Below, one piece after another: positions 27,943 to 37,032 of a stretch of 62,509 nt of DNA (position 1 is the stretch's first letter; the number at the start of each line of letters is the position of its first letter). The position numbers and the translations under genes were made by a program. Source of the stretch: Succinivibrionaceae bacterium (GTDB taxonomy: Bacteria > Pseudomonadota > Gammaproteobacteria > Enterobacterales > Succinivibrionaceae); contig JAHZGH010000007.1 of NCBI GenBank assembly GCA_019420905.1, forward strand, positions 1-62,509, written 5' to 3'. The notes under the pieces were generated by a model that did no database searches, was not told the origin of the DNA, and saw nothing but the letters and a program-made list of their open reading frames with translations.

Positions 27943-28947
27943 TTAATACTGCTTTTGTAAAACCTTATCTAAAATTTCAGGATTATCCATTTTATCTTTA
28001 ACTAAATCGTATACTTTGCCGTCAATAGCCTGTTTTCTCCAAATATCTTTTTCCTCCGGACTTATTTCGATAATCTCATTGCCTAGCTGTTTAAATTTAT
28101 CCTTTAACTGATTATCAATTTCCACAGCTCTAGCTCTTTGTAATTTAGTTGCCTCTTCAACAGCTTCAAGTAAGGCCTTTTGCTGATTTTCTGACAATGA
28201 ATCAAACTTTTCCTGATTTATCATGACGAAATGAGGACCGTATACATGTCCTGTAAGGGATATATACTTTTGAGCTTCATAAAAATGATTAGAATCAATC
28301 AAGGCAAGCGGATTTTCCTGAGCATCAATAGTTCCCTGCTGAAGAGCTGATAAAACCTCTGTAAAAGCCATTGGTGTTGGATTTGCGCCCCAATTTTTCC
28401 ACATGGCAAGCTGAATTTCATTTTCCATGGTTCTCAATTTTTGATTTTTGATATCTTTTGGAACTCTTACTGGAACCTTGTTATTTGTATACATTCTAAA
28501 ACCATTCTGCCACACAGCCAGAAGCTTTAGTCCTTTTGACTCTACAACGCTATTAACCTTTTTGCCAGCCTCACTGTCAAACCATTTAAATGCTTCATCA
28601 GAATCATCAAAAAGGAAAGGAGCATCATATAAATATAAATCATGCATCATATTTGCAATAGGTGAAGTCGGCGTATTAACCATATCAATTTCGCCTAAAA
28701 TTACAGATTCAGTAGCAACGCGATCATCTCCATATGAATTGTCATTATACAAATTAATATCTAACGAGCCATTGGTCTTTTCTACAACTAATTTTTTTAA
28801 TAATGCCCCTGCTTCCTTGCCTGACTGATTGGCAACATTCGCAAACTGTAAAACAACCTTATCCTCAGCATAAGAAGAGGTTATTGTACAAATACCTGCT
28901 GCAATAAAAGCCATACACAAAGTTTTCATTTTTATATTTTTCAACAT
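27943..28947 (-). CDS. DctP-type TRAP transporter substrate-binding protein (operon 1)
   Basis: Periplasmic solute receptor of 334 residues with signal peptide (about 1-27, ending SSYA). The DctP signature is present: VLQFANVANQSGKEA, LGEIDMV, LYDAPFLF, GLKLLAVWQNGFRMYTN, KLRTMENEIQLAMWKNWGA with the carboxylate-clamping Arg, and ALQQGTIDAQENP. It captures a carboxylated ligand and delivers it to DctQM. It is transcribed after dctM. The protein is clearly paralogous to the receptor at 50480-51475, but with many substitutions, for example NTPTSPIANMM against NVSTANIANIF. Confidence 0.94.
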   Translation of the reverse strand: MLKNIKMKTLCMAFIAAGICTITSSYAEDKVVLQFANVANQSGKEAGALLKKLVVEKTNGSLDINLYNDNSYGDDRVATESVILGEIDMVNTPTSPIANMMHDLYLYDAPFLFDDSDEAFKWFDSEAGKKVNSVVESKGLKLLAVWQNGFRMYTNNKVPVRVPKDIKNQKLRTMENEIQLAMWKNWGANPTPMAFTEVLSALQQGTIDAQENPLALIDSNHFYEAQKYISLTGHVYGPHFVMINQEKFDSLSENQQKALLEAVEEATKLQRARAVEIDNQLKDKFKQLGNEIIEISPEEKDIWRKQAIDGKVYDLVKDKMDNPEILDKVLQKQY

Positions 28948-28974
28948 AAAAAGCTCCTTTATATTTGTTAAAAC

Positions 28975-30258
28975 TTATAAAGTTGGTAAAGTCATTGAGA
29001 TTCCTGGTATAAAAGATATCAGTAATAAATTTATTATCATTACAATTATGAAAGGCGTTATTCCTTTTAAAATAACTTCCATAGGTGAATTCGATATTCT
29101 TGATGCTACAAACAGATTTATACCTAAAGGGGGTGTTGTAAAGCCGATAGCCAAATTTACAACCATTATTATTCCGAAATGAACTGGATCTAAGCCAATA
29201 GCTTTAGCAACCGGCATTAATATTGGTGCTAAAACTAAAATAGCAGGTGTTGTATCCATAAAACAGCCAACTATCAATAATAATATGTTGATTAATATCA
29301 ATAAAATAATTGCATTGGTTGTTAAGCTTAAGAGACTTTGTGTTATAAGGGCTGGTATTTGCTCAACCATAATTATCTTAGTAAAAGCTGAAGCGCAGCC
29401 TAAGATGACCATTGTTGTAGCTGTAGTAGAACAAGATGTCGCTATTGCTTTAAAGATTTTCTTAAAATTTAATTCCCTGTGAAAAAAATAACCGCACACA
29501 AAAGCATAAAGAGCAGCTACAGAAGCAGCTTCCGTAGGAGTAAAAATGCCAGCATAAATACCTCCTAAAATTATGATAGGATTTATCAATGCCCATTTGG
29601 CTTCATAAATAGCTTTTAAAGCTTCTCTCTTAGTAGGAGCACCTTCATTAGATTTAATATTATTTTTTCTGCAATGAAAATAACAATAAATAATTAAAGA
29701 GACTCCAATAAGAATGCCTGGTATAAATCCTGCCATAAATAGGTCGGTTACAGAGGTACCGGTAGCTACTCCAAAAATGACCATTGGAATTGAAGGCGGA
29801 ATAATTACTCCTATCGCTCCTGCTGTAGCCACAAGAGCCAAGCAGAAACTTTTACTATATCCCTGCTTTAGCATAGTAGGAATCACCATTGTGCCTACTG
29901 CGGCAACCGTAGCTGGTCCTGAACCAGAAACAGCCGCAAAAAACATGCAAACTAATACCGTAACAATAGCTAATCCGCCAGTTACTCTGCCAAAAAAGAT
30001 ATTGCAAACATTTAAAATTCTAGTTGAAACGCCCCCTGCACTCATCAAATCCCCAGCAAGAATAAACATTGGAATTGCCAAAATAGGAAATGAATCGCAG
30101 GAAGTAACTAACGATTGAGTTAAAGAAATCAACGTAAGAGAAGAACTTCCAAAAGCAATTGCTACCATTGCAGAAAATCCTAAAGATATTCCTACAGGCA
30201 CATTAAAAATAAGAAGAATTGCTAGAGTTACAAATAATAATATGACAGCCATATGCAT
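28975..30258 (-). CDS. DctM-type TRAP transporter large permease (operon 1)
   Basis: Large membrane subunit of 427 residues with about 12 hydrophobic helices, carrying the sodium-driven transport pathway. DctM motifs include SFPILAIPMFILAGDLMSAGG, FFAAVSGSGPATVAAVGTMVIP, GVIIPPSIPMVIFGV, GIFTPTEAASVAALYAF and GCFMDTTPAILVLAPILMP. It lies six bases after dctQ. Nearly every motif is shared with the second copy at 49177-50460. Confidence 0.96.
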   Translation of the reverse strand: MHMAVILLFVTLAILLIFNVPVGISLGFSAMVAIAFGSSSLTLISLTQSLVTSCDSFPILAIPMFILAGDLMSAGGVSTRILNVCNIFFGRVTGGLAIVTVLVCMFFAAVSGSGPATVAAVGTMVIPTMLKQGYSKSFCLALVATAGAIGVIIPPSIPMVIFGVATGTSVTDLFMAGFIPGILIGVSLIIYCYFHCRKNNIKSNEGAPTKREALKAIYEAKWALINPIIILGGIYAGIFTPTEAASVAALYAFVCGYFFHRELNFKKIFKAIATSCSTTATTMVILGCASAFTKIIMVEQIPALITQSLLSLTTNAIILLILINILLLIVGCFMDTTPAILVLAPILMPVAKAIGLDPVHFGIIMVVNLAIGFTTPPLGINLFVASRISNSPMEVILKGITPFIIVMIINLLLISFIPGISMTLPTL

Positions 30259-30264
30259 TTCTCC

Positions 30265-30777
30265 TTATATATTCAGTTCTTCAGATGGGTCATAATTCTT
30301 GTTTTCTTTTATTTTTTTTAATCGATAAATTATGGTTTGTATTTGCCTAATTGCTGTTAAAAAAAATCCAACGCCAGGTGCTGCATATACAATCCACATG
30401 GGCATGCCAATTGCAGGGGAAGTTTGGCTTAACATCAGCTGTCTATTTACTAGAAGAACTGAGTAAGTGATAACGATGAAACAAAATACCAGGAATAAAA
30501 AATCGCCAATTATTACTACATAGGCTCGCCATTTTTTAGGAAATAAATACAAGCTTGCGTCTATTTTTATATGGCGCATAATTTTTGCACCATAAGAAAT
30601 ACCTATATAAATTAACCAAATAAACAAATATCTAGCTAACTCCTCAGACCAGGACAAAGAATTTTGCATTACATAACGCATGAACACTTGAAGACCTAAG
30701 ACAACAGCAATAACAGAAATTAGTGTTACGCATATTCCCATTTCAAGATACTCATCTATAAGCTTTAAAAACTTCAT
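30265..30777 (-). CDS. DctQ-type TRAP transporter small permease (operon 1)
   Basis: Small membrane subunit with four hydrophobic helices, about 170 residues. The motif SLSWSEELARYLFIWLIYIGISYGAK-MRHIK is the DctQ signature. The frame is open 11 codons further, but GAGG six bases before the internal ATG, and the start of the paralogue at 48668, both point to 30777. It is the first gene of the first TRAP operon. Confidence 0.93.
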   Translation of the reverse strand: MKFLKLIDEYLEMGICVTLISVIAVVLGLQVFMRYVMQNSLSWSEELARYLFIWLIYIGISYGAKIMRHIKIDASLYLFPKKWRAYVVIIGDFLFLVFCFIVITYSVLLVNRQLMLSQTSPAIGMPMWIVYAAPGVGFFLTAIRQIQTIIYRLKKIKENKNYDPSEELNI

Positions 30778-30898
30778 AAATTCCTCTATAGCAGAACTGA
30801 TATCCGACATCTGACGTCATACAATGAAGTATAAAAAATAAAATTCAATTTATATTGATATAGCTCTCATTTTTATAAAAAAGGAATAAATAGAAGAT

Positions 30899-30916
30899 AT
30901 TTGTTAACTAACAAAT
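30899..30916. promoter_or_regulatory. Candidate operator of TRAP operon 1 (GntR site)
   Basis: Perfect inverted repeat ATTTGTTA-AC-TAACAAAT, about 120 bases upstream of dctQ. FadR-type regulators bind short palindromes with GT..AC-type halves, and a FadR-type gene closes this operon. The assignment is an inference. Confidence 0.45.
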
Positions 30917-31075
30917 TTGCTGGCTTAAAAAATATTAAATATATAATCAAACATTGATCTTTTAACTAAAAATAGTATTTCAAAGTTTTTAATTTAACCG
31001 CAACAGAACAGCTGTTTTGATATAAGTCTCCCTAAAAACATAAAAGCAAAATATTATTCTTTTATTTTAAATAAA
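30917..31075. other. Intergenic upstream of TRAP operon 1
   Basis: AT-rich stretch between the TRAP operon 1 operator and the kdsB terminator. No gene or further structure seen. Confidence 0.35.
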
Positions 31076-31118
31076 CAAAATTAAAAATCCTAAAATAGGA
31101 CTTATCTATCTTAGGATT
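31076..31118 (-). terminator. Terminator after kdsB
   Basis: The minus strand forms AATCCTAAGATAG / CTATTTTAGGATT, a 13-bp stem with one G-T pair and a 7-base loop, followed by TTTAATTTTG. It lies just past the kdsB stop. Confidence 0.75.
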
Positions 31119-31132
31119 ATTAAATATCAAAA

Positions 31133-31894
31133 CTAATGATTACGCTTTAAAATTTCATTGATACGTACTAAATCCTCAGCAGTATCTACACCTGTTTCTG
31201 GAGGACGATCAGTAATTCCTACTGCAATCTTATAGCCTAAATTTAAAAGTCTCAATTGCTCTAACGACTCACACTTTTCTATTTCAGCTTGATTCATTGC
31301 ACTATAGGCAACTACAGTTTTAGCCTTATATCCGTAAATGCCAATATGATGGTAGTGAGGATACTGCAGCTCAGATATATGTTCATGCTTAAAATTATCG
31401 CGCTCATAAGGTATAGGTGCACGGCTGAAATACAAAGCCATACCTTTACAGTCCATCACTACCTTAACGCAGTTAGGATCAAAAACATCCTTTATTTCAG
31501 AAATCTTTGCGCAGAGGGTCGACATATCTGCACCGCTGTCAATTAAAAGATTTGCTACTTTATCAATATGCTCAGGATTAATTAATGGCTCATCTCCCTG
31601 AATATTAACCACTACAGTCTCAGGAGCAATATTAAGCTTCTTAAGCATTTCAGCAATTCTGTCAGTACCGCATTTACATTCTTGAGATGTCATGCAAACT
31701 TCAACATCTACTCCTTCTAAAGCTTGAGCTACTCTTTCATCATCAATACAGATGATGATGCGCTTAGCTTTAGAGCTAAGCGCCTGTAATGCCACTCTTT
31801 TAATCATTGGCATACCATCACAATCAGCTAAAGGTTTACCAGGAAGACGAGTTGAAGCATAACGAGCCGGGATTGCTACGATATAATCTGCCAT
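31133..31894 (-). CDS. kdsB: KdsB, CMP-Kdo synthetase
   Basis: Activates Kdo with CTP for lipopolysaccharide inner core assembly in the cytoplasm. The protein has about 253 residues with the nucleotidyltransferase motif IPARYASTRLPGKPLAD, VNIQGDEPLI and HIGIYGYKAK. The frame is open 11 codons upstream of MADYIVAIPARY; the internal ATG matches the family start, with AAGGA somewhat far away (11 bases). It follows lpxK, another lipid A gene, in the same direction. Confidence 0.95.
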   Translation of the reverse strand: MADYIVAIPARYASTRLPGKPLADCDGMPMIKRVALQALSSKAKRIIICIDDERVAQALEGVDVEVCMTSQECKCGTDRIAEMLKKLNIAPETVVVNIQGDEPLINPEHIDKVANLLIDSGADMSTLCAKISEIKDVFDPNCVKVVMDCKGMALYFSRAPIPYERDNFKHEHISELQYPHYHHIGIYGYKAKTVVAYSAMNQAEIEKCESLEQLRLLNLGYKIAVGITDRPPETGVDTAEDLVRINEILKRNH

Positions 31895-31950
31895 AATTAC
31901 AAAAATCCTTTGTTTAATCCGTTTCAAACATTTTATAACAAAAATAACGC

Positions 31951-32955
31951 CTAAAGCTTGTAGCTAAGCTTCTTTTGCTGTTCTTTGATTCTTGACCAAA
32001 ATTTTTGCAAAAACTCAGCTGACAGTTCTGCTTTAACATCCAAAACATATAAATTATTTATGCCTAAATGACGATATTTAACCGCATCTTTAGCAGTCAT
32101 CACTACAGGAAAGCCGCTGCTTATTTCTAATAGCTTCTTCTTATCAATCATTGCATGATCTAAAAGCTCAATTTTATCTACAATTTCAAGCCCTAAACCT
32201 TCGCAAGTTCTATAAAAGCGTTCAGGATTAGCAATGCCTGCCAATGCAATAATTTTTTTACTCTGTAATGGAGTACCATCTGTTAAAGACTTTGGAGCAT
32301 TAGGCTTTAAGACAAAATTATCAAAACCTAATTGCGCTTTACCATTTAAAATCAAAAAATCAGCCTTATTTAGGCGCCATACTCCCTCTCGCAAAGGTCC
32401 TGCAGGGAGACACAAACCATTTCCCCATAAGCGTTCAGAATCTAGCACAATAATCTCAATTGATCTATTTAAAGCATAATGCTGCAGTCCATCATCACAA
32501 ATAATAACCTCACATCCTGCTTGCTCTAAATATTTTGCCCCCCTAGATCGTACAGGATCAGTAACAACTACTGCCCTATCTCCTGTCTGTAGCTTAATTA
32601 ATAACGGCTCATCGCCACTTTCGCTTGATTTACTATCCGCCTTCACTTCAAAAGGATAATAAGGAGCATGTCCCTTATAACCACGCGAAATTACACCTAC
32701 CTTTATACCTTGCTGATTTAAATAATCAATAAGCGCGATACTCAAAGGTGTTTTTCCTGCACCTCCTACAGTAATACCACCGACAATAATTACTGGCACA
32801 TTAATTTTCGTATTTTTCAATAAATGCCGTTTATATAAATAAAGTCTTAATGACGAAATCATCATAAATAATACTGTTAACGGCAACAGTAATACCTGAA
32901 CTATTTTTGTTCTAATAGATCCGGGCCCATACCAAACTTTATATATAAACATCAA
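31951..32955 (-). CDS. lpxK: LpxK, tetraacyldisaccharide 4'-kinase
   Basis: Membrane-associated kinase of 334 residues that adds the 4'-phosphate to lipid A precursor. Family signatures are the N-terminal YGPGSIR, the hydrophobic anchor, the P-loop GGITVGGAGKTPLSIALI (about 58-75), VISRGYKG, GDEPLLI, VVVTDPVRSRGA and IICDDGLQHYAL. It is the first gene of an lpxK-kdsB pair. The flippase gene msbA that often precedes lpxK is not present; the upstream gene is divergent. Confidence 0.96.
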   Translation of the reverse strand: MMFIYKVWYGPGSIRTKIVQVLLLPLTVLFMMISSLRLYLYKRHLLKNTKINVPVIIVGGITVGGAGKTPLSIALIDYLNQQGIKVGVISRGYKGHAPYYPFEVKADSKSSESGDEPLLIKLQTGDRAVVVTDPVRSRGAKYLEQAGCEVIICDDGLQHYALNRSIEIIVLDSERLWGNGLCLPAGPLREGVWRLNKADFLILNGKAQLGFDNFVLKPNAPKSLTDGTPLQSKKIIALAGIANPERFYRTCEGLGLEIVDKIELLDHAMIDKKKLLEISSGFPVVMTAKDAVKYRHLGINNLYVLDVKAELSAEFLQKFWSRIKEQQKKLSYKL

Positions 32956-33052
32956 AAAGAATCACTCTTATATCTAATTTGCACTACTTACTCTTTATGG
33001 TATATATTTTGATCTAAATATAACATTTGCATAATTCTCTTTCTATTAAAAA

Positions 33053-33961
33053 ATGAATAACATTAAACCTGAAAGCAAAATCCTAAAAGTTTCTTTAAAA
33101 AATTATAGAATCGACTTTATTCCAGACATTACTTACTCTCAAGTAAGTGTTCATAGTCACCCTAACGTTGACTTAAAAATGGATATTTTAAAGCCTCGTA
33201 TCAGCAAGCTAATTCCTGCCGTAGTTTTTGTCACCGGAGGAGGTTTCATCACCTCAAATCGTGCAAACCATTTTGAAATTAGGGAACGTTTGGCAAAAGA
33301 AGGATATTTAGTCGCTTCAATATCCTACCGCTTTGCTCCGCAATCACATCTTCCTGAACCTATCTTAGATGTTAAATCAGCCATTAGGTATTTACGAAAA
33401 AATGCTATGCGCTTCGGAATTGATACCAATAATATAGGTATCATGGGAACATCTGCTGGTGGTTATCTCTCTTGCTTTGCCGGAGTAACTGGCCACAGCC
33501 GTTTATTCGATGAAGGGGATAATCTTAATTACTCAAGCAAGGTTTCTTGCGTAGTTGATTTATATGGCGTAACCGATCTATCCAGAATGGCAGATGGCTT
33601 TTCTCGCGAAACCATGAATGCTTACAACTCACCTAGTGCCTGTCAGGCTTTATGGCTAAATGGCTGTACTATCTGCGGAGGCGTTGATGCAAGCGTTCTT
33701 GAACGTATGGATGAAGTTAGAAAATACAATCATGCTCTATATGTAGATGAGCACACTCCGCCTTTTTTACTATTCCATGGTACAGCTGACACCTTAGTAT
33801 CTGCCAAGGAGACTGAAATTATGTTTGAGGCTCTGCGCGCTCATGGCATAGAATCTGAGCGCTATCTTGTAGAAGGTGCTGGACATGGAGGAGATTACTG
33901 GGTTCAGGATGAAGTACAAGATGTAATTGTTGAATTTTTAAACAAACATCTTAAACACTAA
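33053..33961 (+). CDS. Alpha/beta hydrolase, esterase/acetyl-xylan-esterase-like
   Basis: Cytoplasmic hydrolase of 302 residues with no signal peptide. The oxyanion loop is VFVTGGGFIT (about 59-68), the nucleophile S134 is in GTSAGGYLS, the acid is probably the Asp of HGTADTLVSAKE and the catalytic His is in GAGHGGDYW. The oxyanion loop TGGG departs from the common HGGG. Substrate is unknown; carbohydrate acyl esters are a reasonable guess. No clear ribosome-binding site precedes the ATG. Confidence 0.85.
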   Translation: MNNIKPESKILKVSLKNYRIDFIPDITYSQVSVHSHPNVDLKMDILKPRISKLIPAVVFVTGGGFITSNRANHFEIRERLAKEGYLVASISYRFAPQSHLPEPILDVKSAIRYLRKNAMRFGIDTNNIGIMGTSAGGYLSCFAGVTGHSRLFDEGDNLNYSSKVSCVVDLYGVTDLSRMADGFSRETMNAYNSPSACQALWLNGCTICGGVDASVLERMDEVRKYNHALYVDEHTPPFLLFHGTADTLVSAKETEIMFEALRAHGIESERYLVEGAGHGGDYWVQDEVQDVIVEFLNKHLKH

Positions 33962-33965
33962 AATA

Positions 33966-33990
33966 AATCCCGCTCTTAGCGGGATTTTTT
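33966..33990. terminator. Bidirectional terminator between esterase and pepT
   Basis: Stem AATCCCGC / GCGGGATT (8 bp) with loop TCTTA, followed by TTTT on the plus strand and TTTATTTT on the minus strand. It lies between convergent genes. Confidence 0.88.
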
Positions 33991-33991
33991 C

Positions 33992-35218
33992 TCAGCGAGC
34001 TGCTAATTCAACTAGCTTTAAGCTTACCTCTAAAGACTTCTCAAAAGAAGACAAAGGCAAAAATTCTGCGTAGCTATGGAAATTATGGGCACCAGTAAAA
34101 TAATTAGGCGTTACAATTCCTCGAGCTGATAATGCCGAACCATCAGTGCCGCCGCGCATAGCATAAACTACAGGTTTGATTGACAGTTCTTCTAAAGCCT
34201 CAAATAACATTGCAATAGGCCTATCTTCAACACTTACGTTATTTGCAATATTTTCATAAGTATCACTAAATTCCAGGCTTATTTCAGCTTTAGGATGCAT
34301 TTCTTTAAGCTTTTCTACATTTGCTGTTAATATTTCTTTACGCTTTATATAGTTATTCTTGTCATGATCACGAATAGATACATTTAACGAACAATATAAA
34401 GGATCGGATTTAATGCCGGTAAACCACCAATAACCGTCAAGTCCATCCGTACACTCTGGAGTCTGAGAGCGATCAAACATTGAAATATAATCATGTGCGA
34501 CTAATAAAGGATTTACCAAAACTCCCTTAGACGACATAGGATGTGCACTTACACCTTTGATCTTTAAAACGCCGGAACCTGCATTAAAGGTTTGATATAC
34601 AACCTCTCCTAAACTGCAGCTATCGATAGTATAGGCAAAATCCACATCAAATCGAGACAGATCCATAAGCTTTGAACCACGAAGACCAATCTCCTCGTCA
34701 GGAACAAAAGCAACGCAAATCTTAGAATGCTTAATGCTGCTATCTGAAGTTAAAATCTGCAGCATAGTCATAATATTAGACATAGCAGCTTTATTATCAG
34801 CCCCTAAAACTGATGTACCGTCAGTAAAGATAATCTCTTCTCCTACGTATTTTGCCAGCTCAGGATGCTCGTCTAACTTAATGCTGATTCCAAGTTCTTT
34901 ATTTAAAATAACATCCCCACCTGCATACTTAATGATCTGAGGTTTTATTTCTGCACTTAAAGACACATCTACAGTATCTAAATGGCTAACAAAGCCTAAA
35001 GCCGGACCTTCTGTATTTGCTGGTAAATTAGCATAAACAATACTATGCTCATCTACATAAACATTTTCAAGTCCCATTTCTTTTAGCTCTGTGGCTAACA
35101 AATTAGCCAGTCTTGTCTGTCCCTCTGATGAGGGAACAGAGCTGTTATTAGGATCTGACTGAGAACTTATCGCAACGTAGCGAAAAAAGTGATCCTTTAA
35201 AAGATTAATCTTATCCAC
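33992..35218 (-). CDS. pepT: PepT, peptidase T (tripeptide aminopeptidase)
   Basis: Dizinc M20 aminopeptidase of 408 residues that removes the N-terminal residue from tripeptides in the cytoplasm. Metal-site motifs are GFVSHLDTVD, LGADNKAAMSNIM, VAFVPDEEIGLRG, TIDSCSLGEVVYQTFN and the C-terminal GAHNFHSYAEFLP. VSAHPMSSKGVLVNP marks the dimerisation domain. It starts six bases after the stop of abgT, so the two may form a unit for import and breakdown of short glutamate-containing peptides. Confidence 0.95.
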   Translation of the reverse strand: MDKINLLKDHFFRYVAISSQSDPNNSSVPSSEGQTRLANLLATELKEMGLENVYVDEHSIVYANLPANTEGPALGFVSHLDTVDVSLSAEIKPQIIKYAGGDVILNKELGISIKLDEHPELAKYVGEEIIFTDGTSVLGADNKAAMSNIMTMLQILTSDSSIKHSKICVAFVPDEEIGLRGSKLMDLSRFDVDFAYTIDSCSLGEVVYQTFNAGSGVLKIKGVSAHPMSSKGVLVNPLLVAHDYISMFDRSQTPECTDGLDGYWWFTGIKSDPLYCSLNVSIRDHDKNNYIKRKEILTANVEKLKEMHPKAEISLEFSDTYENIANNVSVEDRPIAMLFEALEELSIKPVVYAMRGGTDGSALSARGIVTPNYFTGAHNFHSYAEFLPLSSFEKSLEVSLKLVELAAR

Positions 35219-35223
35219 TTAAT

Positions 35224-36795
35224 TTAAACTCCTTTTGGAAACATGGTTGACGGATAGTCAAATCCGCTGTGGAAACCTAAAGGAATGCCTAAGAACCAAT
35301 ATGCGTATAACACGACAGTCAGGACAATTAACAGAGCAAAAGTATAAGGCAACATCATTGAACTTAATGTACCTACACCTGCTTTAGCACAGTAACGCTG
35401 ACAATACATAATTAGTAATGGATAAAAAGCAAACATAGGAGTACAAACATTAACTGCAGAATCAGAAACTCTGAAGGCAGCTTGAGTTAGCTCAGGAGAA
35501 ATGCCTAACATCATTAACATTGGAACAAATATGGTAGACAAAATAGCCCACTTAGAGGTTGCTGATGTAATTAACAGATTAAGCATGCCTGTTAAGATAA
35601 TTATTCCTAACAAGGTAATACCTGATGGCATACCTAAATCGCGCAAAAATTCAGCTCCAGAAATTGCCAAAAGTGAGCCTATGCCTGACTTATTGAAAAC
35701 ATAAAGAAATTGTCCGGCAAAGAAGCAGAAAACAATAAAAGAAATCAGCATCTTCATAATGTGTTCCATCGAACGGATCACATCATTAGCTTTAGTAAAT
35801 GTACCACAAGCATAGCCAAAAACTATTCCTGGCACAGAGAAGAATATTAATAATAACGGCACTAATCCCTGCATTACCGGTGCTTTAGGAGAAGTTAAAG
35901 AACCATCCGGGGCTCTGAATAATGAATTATCTGGATAGCATAAAACAAAAAGTAATGCTAAAAGCAAGACAACTGTCCCTAAAGCTAAACGGAAAGCAAA
36001 ATTTTCTTTTTCGCTGACCTTAGTAATAACTAGGCTGTCATCATCCTTAAGCTTTTCATCAAGCGGCATAGTTTTCCATAATCTAGGTTCGATTATCTTG
36101 TCTGTTACAAACCAGACAACAGCAATAACAAAGAATGTACCGCCTAATGAATAAAAATAGTTGCATAAGACATTAACCGAATAATTAGGATCGATAATAT
36201 GAGAGGCTGTTTCAGTAAAGCTTTGCATTACCGGATCAATAATAGACGGGGTATAACTTGCTGTAAAGCCGCCAGATAAACCGGCAAAAGAACAAGCAAT
36301 ACCAGCTAATGGATGACGCCCGCAGGCATAAAACATCAATGCAGAAACCGGCATTAGAATAGTATATGCAGAATCGGATACAATGTGACAAACAATAGAA
36401 ACAAAAATTACAGTAGGAGTTAAATATTTATGCGGAGTAACAGACAAGAATTTCTTAATTAAAACGTTAACAAAACCGCTACCCTCTGCAATGCCAATAC
36501 CCAATGTAGCAACAATCGTTATGCCTAATGGAGGAAATCCCATAAAATTCTTTACTGAAGAGACCAGTAAATCCAAAAGATTTTCGGGGCTCAGCATATT
36601 TAAAATTTTGATTTTTTCATGAGTATTAGGATGAATATAATCAAAATCAACAAAAGATAATGCTGTAGCTATGATAATGGTAATTATAAGTGAGTAAATA
36701 AAGAGCATGGTGATATGCGGCAACTTATTACCCATTCTCTCCACGCAGTTTAAAAAGCGATTAAGTAAACTTAACTGCTCAGTGTTACTATTCAT
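35224..36795 (-). CDS. abgT: AbgT-family p-aminobenzoyl-glutamate transporter
   Basis: Membrane protein of about 523 residues with many hydrophobic helices. AbgT-family segments visible include FPPLGITIVATLGIGIAEGSGF, HIVSDSAYTILMPVSALMFYACGRHPLAGIACSFAGLSGGFTA, and ITSATSKWAILSTIFVPMLMMLG. Family members import p-aminobenzoyl-glutamate, a folate breakdown product, and some export sulfonamides. ATG is preceded by AGGA at seven bases; a TTG two codons earlier is less likely. A divergent M20 amidohydrolase of the AbgA type lies upstream, which supports the import role. Confidence 0.93.
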   Translation of the reverse strand: MNSNTEQLSLLNRFLNCVERMGNKLPHITMLFIYSLIITIIIATALSFVDFDYIHPNTHEKIKILNMLSPENLLDLLVSSVKNFMGFPPLGITIVATLGIGIAEGSGFVNVLIKKFLSVTPHKYLTPTVIFVSIVCHIVSDSAYTILMPVSALMFYACGRHPLAGIACSFAGLSGGFTASYTPSIIDPVMQSFTETASHIIDPNYSVNVLCNYFYSLGGTFFVIAVVWFVTDKIIEPRLWKTMPLDEKLKDDDSLVITKVSEKENFAFRLALGTVVLLLALLFVLCYPDNSLFRAPDGSLTSPKAPVMQGLVPLLLIFFSVPGIVFGYACGTFTKANDVIRSMEHIMKMLISFIVFCFFAGQFLYVFNKSGIGSLLAISGAEFLRDLGMPSGITLLGIIILTGMLNLLITSATSKWAILSTIFVPMLMMLGISPELTQAAFRVSDSAVNVCTPMFAFYPLLIMYCQRYCAKAGVGTLSSMMLPYTFALLIVLTVVLYAYWFLGIPLGFHSGFDYPSTMFPKGV

Positions 36796-36872
36796 AACCA
36801 ATTCCTAAAATTATTTTAAAATTCTCATCTGAAGACAAGTGAATAAGCCTCACAAACTTGATCTATTATAAT

Positions 36873-36890
36873 GTTATGCGACTACATAAC
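36873..36890. promoter_or_regulatory. Inverted repeat in the abgT/abgA divergent promoter region
   Basis: GTTATG-6 bases-CATAAC, perfect 6-bp arms, between the divergent abgT and M20 genes and one base after a TATAAT. A second palindrome, CATAGCTATG, is at 36982-36991. They could bind a regulator; none is encoded nearby. Confidence 0.3.
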
Positions 36891-37032
36891 AAAATTTATA
36901 TAAGACAATTTGGCATCAGATCACCAAAATTTAACAAATTTTTTACACAAATAAGTATTTAAAATATGCTTATTTAAATAACATAGCTATGATTTAAATA
37001 TGAAATATTTATTTTGTAATTAAAGGCTAGAT

